NCBI GenBank assembly: GCA_030681645.1
Contig: JAUXRX010000005.1
Coordinates: forward strand, 310,001 to 374,000
Length of the DNA stretch: 64,000 nucleotides
Direction: 5' to 3'
Origin: Archangium sp.
Lineage (GTDB): Bacteria > Myxococcota > Myxococcia > Myxococcales > Myxococcaceae
The notes under the pieces are model-generated. The model was not told the origin of the DNA. It did not search any database and saw only the letters and a program-made list of their open reading frames with translations. Shown piece by piece: positions 1 to 8,263 of the stretch (the first letter of the stretch is position 1; every line of letters starts with the position of its first letter). A program made the translations under genes and the position numbers.

Positions 1-1050
1 ATGAACGCGCGTCTGCGGCCCCGGTCACGCAGCGGCACCGAGAAGGCCGCGAAGAAAACCGGCCTGAGCGCCGCATCGGTGAATCACCTCCGCTCCATCG
101 TCCACCGCATCTTCGCGTTCGCGATCGAGAAGCGGGAGTGGATCGCCGAAAACCCGGCGGCGCGGGTCGCGAAGGAGAAGGTGGTGAAGCGCCACCCCAC
201 GCACCTGAGCTTTGAAGAGTTCGAGCGGCTGCTCGTGGAGCTGGACCCGAAGTGGCGCCCGCTCTTCGCCACGGCCGTCTACACCGGCATGCGCCAGGGC
301 GAGCTGCTCGGGCTGCGGAAGTCGGACGTCCTGTTCGACACCGGCATCATCAAGCTCGATCACACCAACACGAGCTCGACGACCAAGGACGAGAAGGACG
401 CCTGGATTCCCATGGCGGACGCGCTGCGTCCCTTCCTCCAGCACGCGTACGACACGAGCCCGTCTGCGCTCCTGTTCCCTCGCGAAGACGGCACCCCACA
501 CTCGCCGGACGTGGCCCTCGACAAGGTTCTTCGCCGTGCGCTCGGGCGAGCGGGCGTAGTGACGGGCTACACCCTCAAGTGCCGGAAGAAGCGCTGCGGC
601 TATTCCGTCGAGAGCCCCACGCCGGCATCGCCGATGTGCCCGAAGTGCAGCGGCATGAAGCTCTGGACCATTCCGCACCCGAAGCACGTCCGATTTCACG
701 ACATGCGTCATACGACCGCCACCTTGATGCTCAAGAACGACGTCCCGATGCAGCACGCCCAGAAGATCCTCCGCCACTCCGATCCGAGCCTCACGACCGA
801 CACCTACGGCCACCTCGATCTCGGCGACCTCCGGCGCGCCATCAACCGGATCCCCACGGTCGACGGCAGCCTCTTTCCGGCAAAGGAGAGCCCGCTTACG
901 GCGCCGGTACGGCGGACGGGCACTGCGGGCAAAACAAAGCCCCCGGAGCCTCTGGATTTCTCCAAGGACTCCGAGGGCTTTCACCAGTCGGGGAGACAGG
1001 ATTTGAACCTGCGACCCCTTGGTCCCGAACCAAGTGCTCTACCAGGCTGA
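1..1050 (+). CDS. Tyrosine recombinase/phage-type integrase, 5'-partial
   Basis: Site-specific recombinase of the tyrosine integrase family, expected to insert and excise a mobile element. The catalytic set is visible: Arg98 (TGMRQGEL), His233-Arg236 (HDMRH), His259 (LRHSD) and nucleophile Tyr269 (DTYGH). A four-Cys ribbon (Cys194, Cys199, Cys213, Cys216) is inserted in the catalytic domain ahead of HDMRH. The N-terminal core-binding domain is short and the frame is already open at base 1, so the true start is probably outside the window. The last ~20 codons are antisense to the tRNA-Pro gene and end QDLNLRPLGPEPSALPG, the usual read-through of an attachment site in a tRNA 3' end. Family assignment is secure; the extent of the element is not visible. 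Confidence 0.9.
   Translation: MNARLRPRSRSGTEKAAKKTGLSAASVNHLRSIVHRIFAFAIEKREWIAENPAARVAKEKVVKRHPTHLSFEEFERLLVELDPKWRPLFATAVYTGMRQGELLGLRKSDVLFDTGIIKLDHTNTSSTTKDEKDAWIPMADALRPFLQHAYDTSPSALLFPREDGTPHSPDVALDKVLRRALGRAGVVTGYTLKCRKKRCGYSVESPTPASPMCPKCSGMKLWTIPHPKHVRFHDMRHTTATLMLKNDVPMQHAQKILRHSDPSLTTDTYGHLDLGDLRRAINRIPTVDGSLFPAKESPLTAPVRRTGTAGKTKPPEPLDFSKDSEGFHQSGRQDLNLRPLGPEPSALPG
988..1050. other. Probable attachment site (att) of an integrated element in tRNA-Pro
   Basis: The integrase reading frame runs from the left straight into the 3' two-thirds of tRNA-Pro and stops inside it. Integrases next to tRNA genes commonly insert at the 3' end and rebuild an intact tRNA. The tRNA here is complete, so this is read as the right junction of the element. 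The matching direct repeat should lie to the left of the window. The exact core crossover cannot be placed from one junction. Confidence 0.7.
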
Positions 1051-1061
1051 GCCACTCCCCG
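988..1061 (-). tRNA. tRNA-Pro (anticodon CGG)
   Basis: The minus strand folds as a 74-nt cloverleaf. The acceptor stem is CGGGGAG paired with CTCCCCG, followed by discriminator A. The D stem is GCTC/GAGC. The anticodon arm is CTTGG-TTCGGGA-CCAAG, giving anticodon CGG for codon CCG. The T arm is GCAGG-TTCAAAT-CCTGT. CCA is not encoded. The 3' half overlaps the end of the integrase frame on the other strand, so it serves as the attachment site of the neighbouring element. Confidence 0.95.
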
Positions 1062-1077
1062 GTGTCCGACGAGGGGG

Positions 1078-1106
1078 CACGTATCGAATGGCCCTCGCGG
1101 TGTCAA
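1078..1106 (-). promoter_or_regulatory. Sigma-70-type promoter of tRNA-Pro
   Basis: The minus strand carries a perfect -35 hexamer TTGACA (1101-1106), a 17-nt spacer and a weak -10 TACGTG (1078-1083). This places transcription start about 10 nt before the tRNA 5' end at 1061. The -10 match is poor, so the call rests mainly on the -35 box and the spacing. Confidence 0.55.
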
Positions 1107-1259
1107 CGCAACTTCCAGCCGACACCTGATCAGCGACGGGCCGAACCGAGGGTCCTGACACCCGGTCGCGCTCTACCCGCAGGCCCGCCGCTGACCCACC
1201 CCCGGTCCACGAGATCCGCGGGGCTGGGGCTGGTGTGGGCATTGCTCCTGCCTACCCCC

Positions 1260-1661
1260 ATGACTGCGCGCAGACCGGTAGTGCTGATCTCCGACGACGA
1301 GCCCCTGGTGGTCGCGGCCTTCGCACGTGAGGCGAGGCGAGTGGGGATGGACACCGTCACCGACACCACCTCTGACGTGGTCACCCTGGCGCGCAAGCAC
1401 CAACCCGACGTCATCCTCCTCGACATGCGCCAGCGCATCGACGGGCGCGATCTCCTGCAGCGCCTCAAGCACGATCCCGAGACGTGCGACCTCAAGGTGA
1501 TCGTGCTCTCCGCGGTCGAAGATCAGTTCATGCGCCGGGTCTGCCTGGAGCTGGGCGCCGAGGACTACGCGGTCAAGCCCTTCGACCCCGCGTTCCTGCA
1601 CCGCGTCGCGCGCATCGCCGCGAGCTCGTCGAACTTCATGGGATCTTCGACAGCAGCCTGA
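1260..1661 (+). CDS. Single-domain response regulator (REC)
   Basis: 133-residue stand-alone receiver domain with no output domain. The acidic pocket is Asp12-Asp13, the phospho-acceptor is Asp55 (VILLDM), the switch Ser is Ser84 and the conserved Lys is Lys106 (VKPFDP). It would accept phosphate from a histidine kinase and act by protein contact, as CheY-type regulators do. No kinase gene is adjacent. The ATG at 1260 has no clear ribosome site; an in-frame GTG at 1233 is an alternative. The 3' end overlaps the convergent anti-sigma gene by 26 bases. Confidence 0.85.
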   Translation: MTARRPVVLISDDEPLVVAAFAREARRVGMDTVTDTTSDVVTLARKHQPDVILLDMRQRIDGRDLLQRLKHDPETCDLKVIVLSAVEDQFMRRVCLELGAEDYAVKPFDPAFLHRVARIAASSSNFMGSSTAA

Positions 1662-1884
1662 GCCGGCCGGCTTCGCTCAGGCCCTCTTCCGCGCGCACTT
1701 TCTGACGCAACGCGCCCACCACCGCCCCGAACTCCCCGCCGAACTTCGTGCACGCGTCGCAGCCCGAGAGGTGCGCGTCGATCTTCGCCTTCGCTTCGGC
1801 CGCCAGCTCGCCGTCGACGTAGTCCGACAGCTGCGCCAGCACCTCGAAACAGAACAGCCCGCCGACGCTTCGATTCTCAGCCAT
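1636..1884 (-). CDS. Small zinc-finger (ZAS-type) anti-sigma factor
   Basis: 82-residue soluble protein with the anti-sigma zinc motif HxxxCxxC (HLSGCDAC, about residues 38-45) after a helical start containing YVDGEL. ZAS proteins bind and hold their cognate ECF sigma factor, often releasing it on redox or metal stress. There is no membrane segment, so it should sense a cytoplasmic signal. The start codon overlaps the end of the ECF sigma gene by 8 bases, indicating translational coupling and a sigma/anti-sigma pair. Confidence 0.8.
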   Translation of the reverse strand: MAENRSVGGLFCFEVLAQLSDYVDGELAAEAKAKIDAHLSGCDACTKFGGEFGAVVGALRQKVRAEEGLSEAGRLRLLSKIP

Positions 1885-2452
1885 GGGCCGCTCCTTTCTT
1901 CACGCTCGCCACCAGCGCCAGGCGTGCCCGGTGCAGCCGGCTCTTCATCGCCGCCAGGGAAAGCCCCAGCACCTGCGCCGTCTCTTCGCCTGAAAGCTCC
2001 TCCAGCTCCCGCAAGGTGAGCACCTCGCGCGCCTCTTCATCAAGGGCCCCGAGCGCGCGCTCCAACACCTGCCGCTGCTCGAGCTCAGAGGCGAGCGCCT
2101 CGGGATCCATCGGGGCGCCCCAACCCGCCGCCAACCCCAGCTGCTCGAGCGAGCTGTCTTCCGCCGGCTCGTGGCGCGCCGCCGAACCCCGCCGCGACAT
2201 CAGCCAGCGCGACCGCGCGATCGACAACAACCAGCCCCGCGCCGTGCCTTCTCCCCGCCACGCGCCCAGGTGCTCGAGCGCGGTGATGAAGGTCTCCTGA
2301 GTGAGATCCTCGGCCTGCGCGTCGTCGCGGGCCAGCCGCCGCAGCAGCCGGTACACCGCGCCCTGGTGACGCTCGATCAGCTCGCGCCGCGCCGAGGCGT
2401 CGCCCCGCGCGGCGCGCAGCATCACCTCGTCCTGGGCGGGCCCCTGCTCCAT
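1877..2452 (-). CDS. ECF-family RNA polymerase sigma factor
   Basis: 191-residue sigma-70 family protein of the extracytoplasmic-function type. Region 2 spans about residues 20-95 (LTQETFITALEHL, then a Trp/Arg-rich -10 recognition helix). Region 4 spans about 130-185 (LDEEAREVLTLRELEEL, then a helix-turn-helix ending AAMKSRLHRAR). It directs RNA polymerase to a dedicated set of promoters and is expected to be restrained by the ZAS anti-sigma factor encoded just downstream. The gene starts 4 bases after a small membrane-protein gene, giving a three-gene operon. The target regulon is unknown. Confidence 0.88.
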   Translation of the reverse strand: MEQGPAQDEVMLRAARGDASARRELIERHQGAVYRLLRRLARDDAQAEDLTQETFITALEHLGAWRGEGTARGWLLSIARSRWLMSRRGSAARHEPAEDSSLEQLGLAAGWGAPMDPEALASELEQRQVLERALGALDEEAREVLTLRELEELSGEETAQVLGLSLAAMKSRLHRARLALVASVKKGAAHG

Positions 2453-2456
2453 CAGC

Positions 2457-2672
2457 TCAGGCTTGTACCCGCTTCGTGCCCTTCGTGCTCACGCCCAGCA
2501 GCGTGTAGATGGGGCAGCTGCCGATGGCGCCCGTGGCCAGCGGCACCAGGCCCAGCAGGCCCCACATCGTCTGCGGGCCGAACACCGTCAGGCTCAGCAG
2601 GAACAGGCCCAGCACCACCCGCAGCACCCGGTCGATCGTCGCTTCGTTGGTCGGCAGCAGTTTGTTCAGCAT
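2457..2672 (-). CDS. DUF2892-type small inner-membrane protein
   Basis: 71-residue protein with two hydrophobic segments: about residues 17-32, containing VVLGLFLLSL, and about 36-57, containing GLLGLVPLATG. A GSCPIYTLLG motif follows. This layout is typical of the DUF2892/YgaP-tail family, whose members are often linked to sulfur, rhodanese or stress functions. A GGGAG ribosome site lies ahead of the ATG at 2672. It is the first gene of the sigma/anti-sigma operon, so it may belong to the stress response that sigma factor controls. The specific function is unknown. Confidence 0.75.
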   Translation of the reverse strand: MLNKLLPTNEATIDRVLRVVLGLFLLSLTVFGPQTMWGLLGLVPLATGAIGSCPIYTLLGVSTKGTKRVQA

Positions 2673-2790
2673 GTCGTTCTCCCGTTGAAGGGCGACCGTT
2701 CATCGGCCGCGTTCAGGGAGAGGGATGCAGGCGGGTGCGTGGAGGATTCCCGGGAAAATGAGGCACGTGTTGCGCAGAGTTTGCGCTCGG

Positions 2791-2834
2791 GCCCCTCACC
2801 CCTGCCCTCTCCCCGCTTTCGCAGGGAGAGGGAG
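2791..2834. repeat. Family B repeat, copy 1
   Basis: Short copy of the dispersed repeat: CCCCTCACCCCTGCCCTCTC, then CCCGC, a short loop and GCAGGGAGAGGGAG. The two arms can pair as a hairpin. It lies between the start of the DUF2892 gene and the stop of the LETM1/TerB gene, so it may end transcription of neither or of one. Confidence 0.75.
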
Positions 2835-2835
2835 T

Positions 2836-4170
2836 TCAGTCCCGCTCGTCGGGCTCATCACGAAACGACGAGGGCAGCAGGTCGAACGGCAGCACCTTCG
2901 CCAGCGCGAGCAGGAGCAACACGCCTCCGGGCGCGGCGAAGATGGCCAGCGCCGGCACCGCCTTCGCCACGTCGATCAGCTGCTCTCGCATCGCCGCCTT
3001 CTCTTCGCGGCTCAGCTTCTGCCCCCGCGCCGCGCGCGCCAACAGCCTCGAGAGCTCTCCCGTCTCGCGGATCTCCCTGAGCAGCGCCCGGTAGTTCTTC
3101 TTCACCGAGGTCGACATCTCGTCGACCCACTGCTCGCCCATCACCTCGGCGCCTCCCGAGAGGCTGAACACGTCCACCACCGTGCGGTGCTTCGAATAGA
3201 ACTCGGCCACCTCGAGCTCGAGCGCGCGGATGTTCTCAGGCGTGAAGCCGAGCTGGGCCCCCAACGAGCCCGTCCATTCCACCTCGCGCGGGCTGCGCCG
3301 CCCGTCCACCAGCGAGGCGAGCAGCGTCTGCTCGAGAATGAAGCGCCGCATGTCGCGGCTGCGGATGCCCGCGGTGAGCCGCTTGTGCGCCACCGGCTTC
3401 TCGAAGGCCTTCCTCGCGAAGTCGCGCGTCTGATCCGCCAGGTCGTCCGGCAGCCGCAGGTCGTCGATCTGCCTCAGGATGGCGCGCCGCGCCGGGAAAC
3501 CGGGTTTGCGCTCGGCGCTCACCAGCCCCACCAGCACCTCCACCAGCCGCGCCTTCTGCTGCGCGGCGAAGGCGAGCCGTCGCTCCACCGCCTCGCGGGG
3601 GAAGTGGCTGCGCGAGAAGTAGGCGATGGCCGCCCGGCCGAAGAGGTTCGCGTCGGCGTAGACGGCGCCGTTGTGCAGCACCAGGCCGTAGTACGGGTCG
3701 GCGCCCAGCGAGAGCGCGCGCTCTTCCATCGCCTCTTCCACCTTGAGCCACAGCTTCTGCGGCAACGGCCACTGCTTGGTGGCGCGCTCGATGCGGCGGT
3801 GAATGTCTTCGGCGTCGTCCAGCCGGTGGCTCAGCGCCGCGAAGAGGAGCAGCACCTGCTCGGGCCTGGGCCCCGGCGCGGCCTCCACCAGCGTGGCCAC
3901 GTCGAGCGCGATGCGGGTGAAGACGCGCAGCACCGCGAGGAAGAGCTGCTCTTCGGGGCCGAAGGTCTGATCGCCCGGGGTGGGCGCGTTGGGCGTGCCG
4001 AAGAGCAGGCCGGACTCGCGGAGGATGCCGCGCAGGTAGCGGCGGGCCCGGCCCACTCCCGGCTTGAGGAGCGTCGCCTCACGGAACGAGTTGCTCTCCG
4101 CGTCGGGGCGGTACTTCGTGACTCCTTCGCGGATGAGCTGCTCGAGCCAGCCCTTCTTCCCCAACGCCAT
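2836..4170 (-). CDS. LETM1-like/TerB-like domain protein
   Basis: 444-residue protein with no signal peptide. A mostly helical N-terminal part leads to a TerB-like helical segment (about residues 280-330, with LLASLVDGRRSPREVEW). A LETM1-type ribosome-binding-like region (about 375-440) follows, with helices rich in Arg/Glu, then IFAAPGGVLLLLALAKVLPF as the hydrophobic motif and a short acidic tail. In eukaryotes LETM1 acts in mitochondrial K+/H+ or Ca2+ exchange; bacterial relatives are uncharacterised membrane-associated proteins. It stands alone between two repeats. Domain reading is from motif recognition only; the function is open. Confidence 0.65.
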   Translation of the reverse strand: MALGKKGWLEQLIREGVTKYRPDAESNSFREATLLKPGVGRARRYLRGILRESGLLFGTPNAPTPGDQTFGPEEQLFLAVLRVFTRIALDVATLVEAAPGPRPEQVLLLFAALSHRLDDAEDIHRRIERATKQWPLPQKLWLKVEEAMEERALSLGADPYYGLVLHNGAVYADANLFGRAAIAYFSRSHFPREAVERRLAFAAQQKARLVEVLVGLVSAERKPGFPARRAILRQIDDLRLPDDLADQTRDFARKAFEKPVAHKRLTAGIRSRDMRRFILEQTLLASLVDGRRSPREVEWTGSLGAQLGFTPENIRALELEVAEFYSKHRTVVDVFSLSGGAEVMGEQWVDEMSTSVKKNYRALLREIRETGELSRLLARAARGQKLSREEKAAMREQLIDVAKAVPALAIFAAPGGVLLLLALAKVLPFDLLPSSFRDEPDERD

Positions 4171-4215
4171 GGCTGGGCCTGCGGTTAACAGGGAGGCGCA
4201 GGTGGTGCCAGTACA

Positions 4216-4240
4216 CCCCTCGACTGCGCTCGGGGTGAGC
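4216..4240. repeat. Family A palindromic repeat, copy 1
   Basis: CCCCTCGACTGCGCTCGGGG followed by TGAGC: one of eight copies of a ~25-bp imperfect palindrome in the window. This copy is intergenic, between the PilZ gene and the LETM1/TerB gene. Confidence 0.8.
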
Positions 4241-4255
4241 GGCCTGGGGCTCTGC

Positions 4256-4684
4256 TCAGGCTGAGAGCTGACTCAGCTCGACGCCTCGCACCAGGGGGGG
4301 CTGCTCGTCGTCGAACCACTGCGCGATGGCCAGCTCGGCCTCGACGTCGAGATCGATGAAGACCACGCTCACCTGCGTTCCTTTCGGCAGCCCACGGCGC
4401 GCCACCACCACGGCGCTCGCGATGATCGGCCCCGCGTAGGTGGGGATGGTGAAGAGCAGCTCGACCGTGTCACCGGCCGGCGGCGCGGTGGTGACGAAGG
4501 ACGCTCCGCCCACGGAGAGATCTCCGGTGCAGGAGCGGCTCTTGCGGCCGGGCTCCCGCACGTCGAGGGCGATGTCTTTTCGGGGCGAGTCGCGCCGCTC
4601 GTCCTCACGGCGCTCACGCTTGCGGGTCAACGCCTCGGGGATCAGGGCTCGCGTGCGGCGGGACTTCGCTCGGCGATCAGTCAT
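4256..4684 (-). CDS. PilZ-domain protein (c-di-GMP binding)
   Basis: 142-residue protein with a very basic N-terminal ~30 residues, then a PilZ domain. The two ligand motifs are present: RxxxR within RRDSPRKD and DxSxxG as DLSVGG, 20-25 residues later. Such proteins bind cyclic di-GMP and change motility, polysaccharide export or transcription through protein partners. No enzymatic domain is attached. It is monocistronic, with a family A repeat upstream of the next gene and a family B repeat on the recA side. The partner is unknown. Confidence 0.82.
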   Translation of the reverse strand: MTDRRAKSRRTRALIPEALTRKRERREDERRDSPRKDIALDVREPGRKSRSCTGDLSVGGASFVTTAPPAGDTVELLFTIPTYAGPIIASAVVVARRGLPKGTQVSVVFIDLDVEAELAIAQWFDDEQPPLVRGVELSQLSA

Positions 4685-4734
4685 CGCTACACCGTGCCAC
4701 AGGGGTGTGGGGTGGGAAGTTTTTGGCGGTGTTG

Positions 4735-4868
4735 GCCCCTCACCCCGGCCCTCTCCCCGCTGTCTTCTGGGTCGCTTCGCCTTGGCGCATCTTCCGCTGC
4801 GCTTCAGATGCGCTGGTCCAGCGTTCCGCTGGACCGGCTTCGCTCCAGCAGGGAGAGGGAGACAGTTT
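4735..4868. repeat. Family B repeat, copy 2 (long form)
   Basis: About 134 bp framed by GGCCCTCTCCCCGC and GCAGGGAGAGGGAG. The interior contains GGGTCGCTTCGCC, GGCGCATCTTCC and the palindrome TCCAGCGTTCCGCTGGA. Its reverse complement is present at 25651-25780 with scattered mismatches. It fills the space between recA and the PilZ gene and could fold into a long hairpin after recA. Confidence 0.8.
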
Positions 4869-4874
4869 CTTCAG

Positions 4875-5954
<1,080 letters not shown>

Positions 5955-5993
5955 GTGGTGTGTTTCCCCTCTCGAACTGCGTTTGGTGTGCGT

Positions 5994-6022
5994 ACTGAAC
6001 AAGCGTTGCGTACCGCTGTCAA
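5994..6022 (-). promoter_or_regulatory. recA promoter
   Basis: Minus strand: -35 TTGACA (6017-6022, perfect), 17-nt spacer, -10 TTCAGT (5994-5999). This gives a leader of roughly 35 nt before the recA ATG at 5954. The LexA-like operator covers the spacer and the -10 box, so repressor binding would block polymerase. Confidence 0.65.
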
Positions 6023-6032
6023 CAACGCTTGT
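5999..6032 (-). promoter_or_regulatory. LexA-type operator / inverted repeat over the recA promoter
   Basis: A perfect 10-bp inverted repeat ACAAGCGTTG...CAACGCTTGT (6023-6032 and 5999-6008, 14-nt centre) spans the promoter. It runs into GTTCAG, the conserved half of the LexA box described for Myxococcus (ending GTTCAG). The upstream part of that 17-mer (CGCAACGCTT) fits the degenerate consensus with about three mismatches. SOS control of recA is well established elsewhere; its use here is inferred. Confidence 0.55.
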
Positions 6033-6056
6033 AGATCAGGGCACTGACATTGCTCG

Positions 6057-6518
6057 TCAGAACAGGCGCAGCAGGAACACCTCTGCGATGGCTCCCAGGC
6101 CGAATATGCCCAGCAATAACAGCCACTTGTTGCGCCTTCGAAGAAAAGCAGCCTCCCTGAACCAGGCCAGCTCGTCGGGGTGAATCTGGAGCGCCCAGGG
6201 GTAGCCGAGGGCGAGGAGCGTCTCGATGGCGACCTCGCGGGTGGGGGTGCCGTCGTCGCCGCGCACGTCGTTGAACGCGCCCTCGTCGAGCAGGCGCAGC
6301 AGCAGCTTCGCGTGCGCCTCCGTCGAGGGAAACGACGCCAGCGCGGCGTGCAGAGAGGCCACCGCGTCCCGCCCTTCCTGCCCGGGCGCGGACCTCGCGG
6401 TGAGCACCAGCGCCTCGAAGCGCTCGAGCCCTGAGACGGCCGGGGGAGCAGGAAACGGCGCGAGAGACGGGACCTCCGTCCCTTCCGCTGCCAGCCCGGT
6501 GGCCTGCACCCTCTCCAT
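6057..6518 (-). CDS. Hypothetical protein with C-terminal membrane anchor
   Basis: 153 residues, not recognised. The N-terminal third is Ala/Pro-rich, and the middle is helical with SLHAALASFPSTEAHAKLLL and LLDEGAFNDVRGDDGTPTRE. The end is a positively charged stop (RRRNK) followed by a single hydrophobic helix, LLLLGIFGLGAIAEVFLLRL. This looks like a tail-anchored or late single-pass protein with a cytoplasmic body. It is divergent from the large gene at 6602 across an 83-base gap. Confidence 0.55.
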   Translation of the reverse strand: MERVQATGLAAEGTEVPSLAPFPAPPAVSGLERFEALVLTARSAPGQEGRDAVASLHAALASFPSTEAHAKLLLRLLDEGAFNDVRGDDGTPTREVAIETLLALGYPWALQIHPDELAWFREAAFLRRRNKWLLLLGIFGLGAIAEVFLLRLF

Positions 6519-6601
6519 CGGCCGAAGTCTAGTCCTTCAGTTCAGGGACGCACTCGCCACAGTGGATCCCGCCCGCGCACACGGGCAGGATCCGCCCCTC
6601 C

Positions 6602-8203
6602 GTGGCCGCCCCGCAGCTTCCTGTCGAGCTCAGCCTGTCGATCGAGCGCTGCGCGGCCGCGCTGGGCGATGTGACGCGCCTCAAGGACGAGGTCACCGCG
6701 CTCAAGCAGAGCGGCGACGGCATGGCGCACTTCGCCTCTGCGCTGTTCGAGCTCGAGCTCGCGCGCGAGGGCGACAGCGAGAGCCGCAGCCACATCAGCC
6801 ACCTGGCCGAGGTGCTGCTGGTGTTCTGGCGCGACGGCAGCGGCGACGAGCTGTCGCGCCTCCACCCCTCGCTGCAGAGCCTGTGGCTGTCGGTGGCGCC
6901 GATGCTGGTGCAGTTCGAGATGCGCCGCTTCGACATGGCGCTGCTCGCCTGCTGGAAGAACAAGAACGACACGAAGGCGCTGGCGAAGGCGATCGCGGAC
7001 CTCGAGCCCACCGGCAACAAGCGCGTCGAGTTCGCGCGCTGCGTCTACCACCTCGAGCTGGCGCGCAAGGGCGTGGAGAGCAGCCGCGGCGAGTTCGCCA
7101 GGCGCGCCGGACTGCTCGCCGAGGCGTACCAGGACCCCTCGTTCGCCACCGACCTGGTGGGCCACGACGCGGGCCTCATTCACCTCTGGGGCGAGCTCAA
7201 ACCGTACCTCGACGAGTTCTTCGAGCACCTCGAAGAACAGGCCGCCCGCAAGCAGGAAGGCACCAAGAAGGTGCGCATTCCGTCGGTGCCGACGATCTCC
7301 GCGGTGCGGCCCGAGGTGAAGACCGACCCCGCGTTCGCGGCGCCCGACGTGGGCCGGGTGGCGCTCGGTGAGGGGCCCGAGATCCCCAGCTTCCGGTCGC
7401 TGGTGAACAAGGGCAAGCCGCTGGCCTCTCCGCCCAGCCGCCCGCAGAAGGCCGCCCCGCCCCCCGCGCCCGCGAACGCCACGCCGCCCGGTGGCTGGGT
7501 GCCCGACGCCGACGTGGAGTTCGAGGCCGAGGAGGTCGACCTGGGCACGGCGCCGCCTCCGCCTCCGCTCAACCTCACCCCGCCGGGCGCCTGGTTCCCT
7601 CCGAAGGACCCCGCGGCGGATCTCGAGATCATCGAGGCCGACTTCGAAGCGCCGCCTCCCCCGCCCCCTGCGATGACGCCCGCCGGTGGCGTGGCCGCGG
7701 CCGTGTCGTACGCGGAAGACATCGAGGTCGACTTCGAGCCCGACGAGGCCACGCTCGCCTTCTGGGACTACACCTTCGCCGCCCTGCAGCAGCCGCCGGT
7801 CGACGGGCAGAAGCCGCGCATGCTGGCCACCGAGAGCCGCACCGACCGCAAGCGCCTCACCACCTGGCTGGACGGCATGGGCAACCACCTCGCCGTGCCC
7901 GAGGCGCGCGCGTTCGGCGCCCTGGTGCGCCTGGTGCTCGCAGGCGAGACGAAGGAAAAGAGCCTGTTCGGCCAGGCCAACCCGCGCCGCAAGGAAGCGC
8001 TCGAGGCGGCCTTCTCGATGCTGGCCCCCACGCCCGAGGCCGCGGGGAAAGCGGCGGTGTGGTTCGAGCTCGACGGCACCGAGACGCGCGACTCGCTCTT
8101 CCGGGGGCTCGAGCTGCTCTACCCCTTCCTCGCCTTCTGCTGCCGCCACTCGCTCGATCCGCTCGCGCCCGCGGCGGTCGCGAAGTACCTCGAGCAGACC
8201 TGA
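6602..8203 (+). CDS. Hypothetical protein with Pro-rich acidic linker
   Basis: 533 residues, GTG start, no signal peptide and no recognised family. The N-terminal ~215 residues are helical, with paired segments of similar pattern (FASALFELELAREG and FARCVYHLELARKG), suggesting an internal duplication. Residues ~215-395 form a Pro-rich linker with three loose repeats of TPPGGW or a variant followed by an acidic Asp/Glu-Phe patch (VEFEAEEVDLG, LEIIEADFEAP, IEVDFEPDE). The C-terminal ~140 residues form another helical domain. The repeated acidic patches look like docking motifs for a partner protein. It is the gene before the ECF operon and reads in the same direction. Confidence 0.6.
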   Translation: MAAPQLPVELSLSIERCAAALGDVTRLKDEVTALKQSGDGMAHFASALFELELAREGDSESRSHISHLAEVLLVFWRDGSGDELSRLHPSLQSLWLSVAPMLVQFEMRRFDMALLACWKNKNDTKALAKAIADLEPTGNKRVEFARCVYHLELARKGVESSRGEFARRAGLLAEAYQDPSFATDLVGHDAGLIHLWGELKPYLDEFFEHLEEQAARKQEGTKKVRIPSVPTISAVRPEVKTDPAFAAPDVGRVALGEGPEIPSFRSLVNKGKPLASPPSRPQKAAPPPAPANATPPGGWVPDADVEFEAEEVDLGTAPPPPPLNLTPPGAWFPPKDPAADLEIIEADFEAPPPPPPAMTPAGGVAAAVSYAEDIEVDFEPDEATLAFWDYTFAALQQPPVDGQKPRMLATESRTDRKRLTTWLDGMGNHLAVPEARAFGALVRLVLAGETKEKSLFGQANPRRKEALEAAFSMLAPTPEAAGKAAVWFELDGTETRDSLFRGLELLYPFLAFCCRHSLDPLAPAAVAKYLEQT

Positions 8204-8263
8204 AGTGATTTGAGGCAGTTGGGCGGCCCGCAACTTCCCCCGTGCTCGTGGGTTCGAGACCTT

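Noticed and set aside
252-1661. A long + frame joining the integrase region to the response regulator
   Set aside because: Only its end (from 1260) matches a known family. The rest is the out-of-frame reading of the integrase and crosses the tRNA gene.
1-2700. A whole prophage or ICE inside the window
   Set aside because: Only the integrase end is present; genes right of the tRNA are ordinary chromosomal regulators with no phage or conjugation functions.
2452-2703. Alternative minus frame over the DUF2892 gene
   Set aside because: The 71-residue frame at 2457-2672 has membrane segments, a family match and a ribosome site; the overlapping frame has none.
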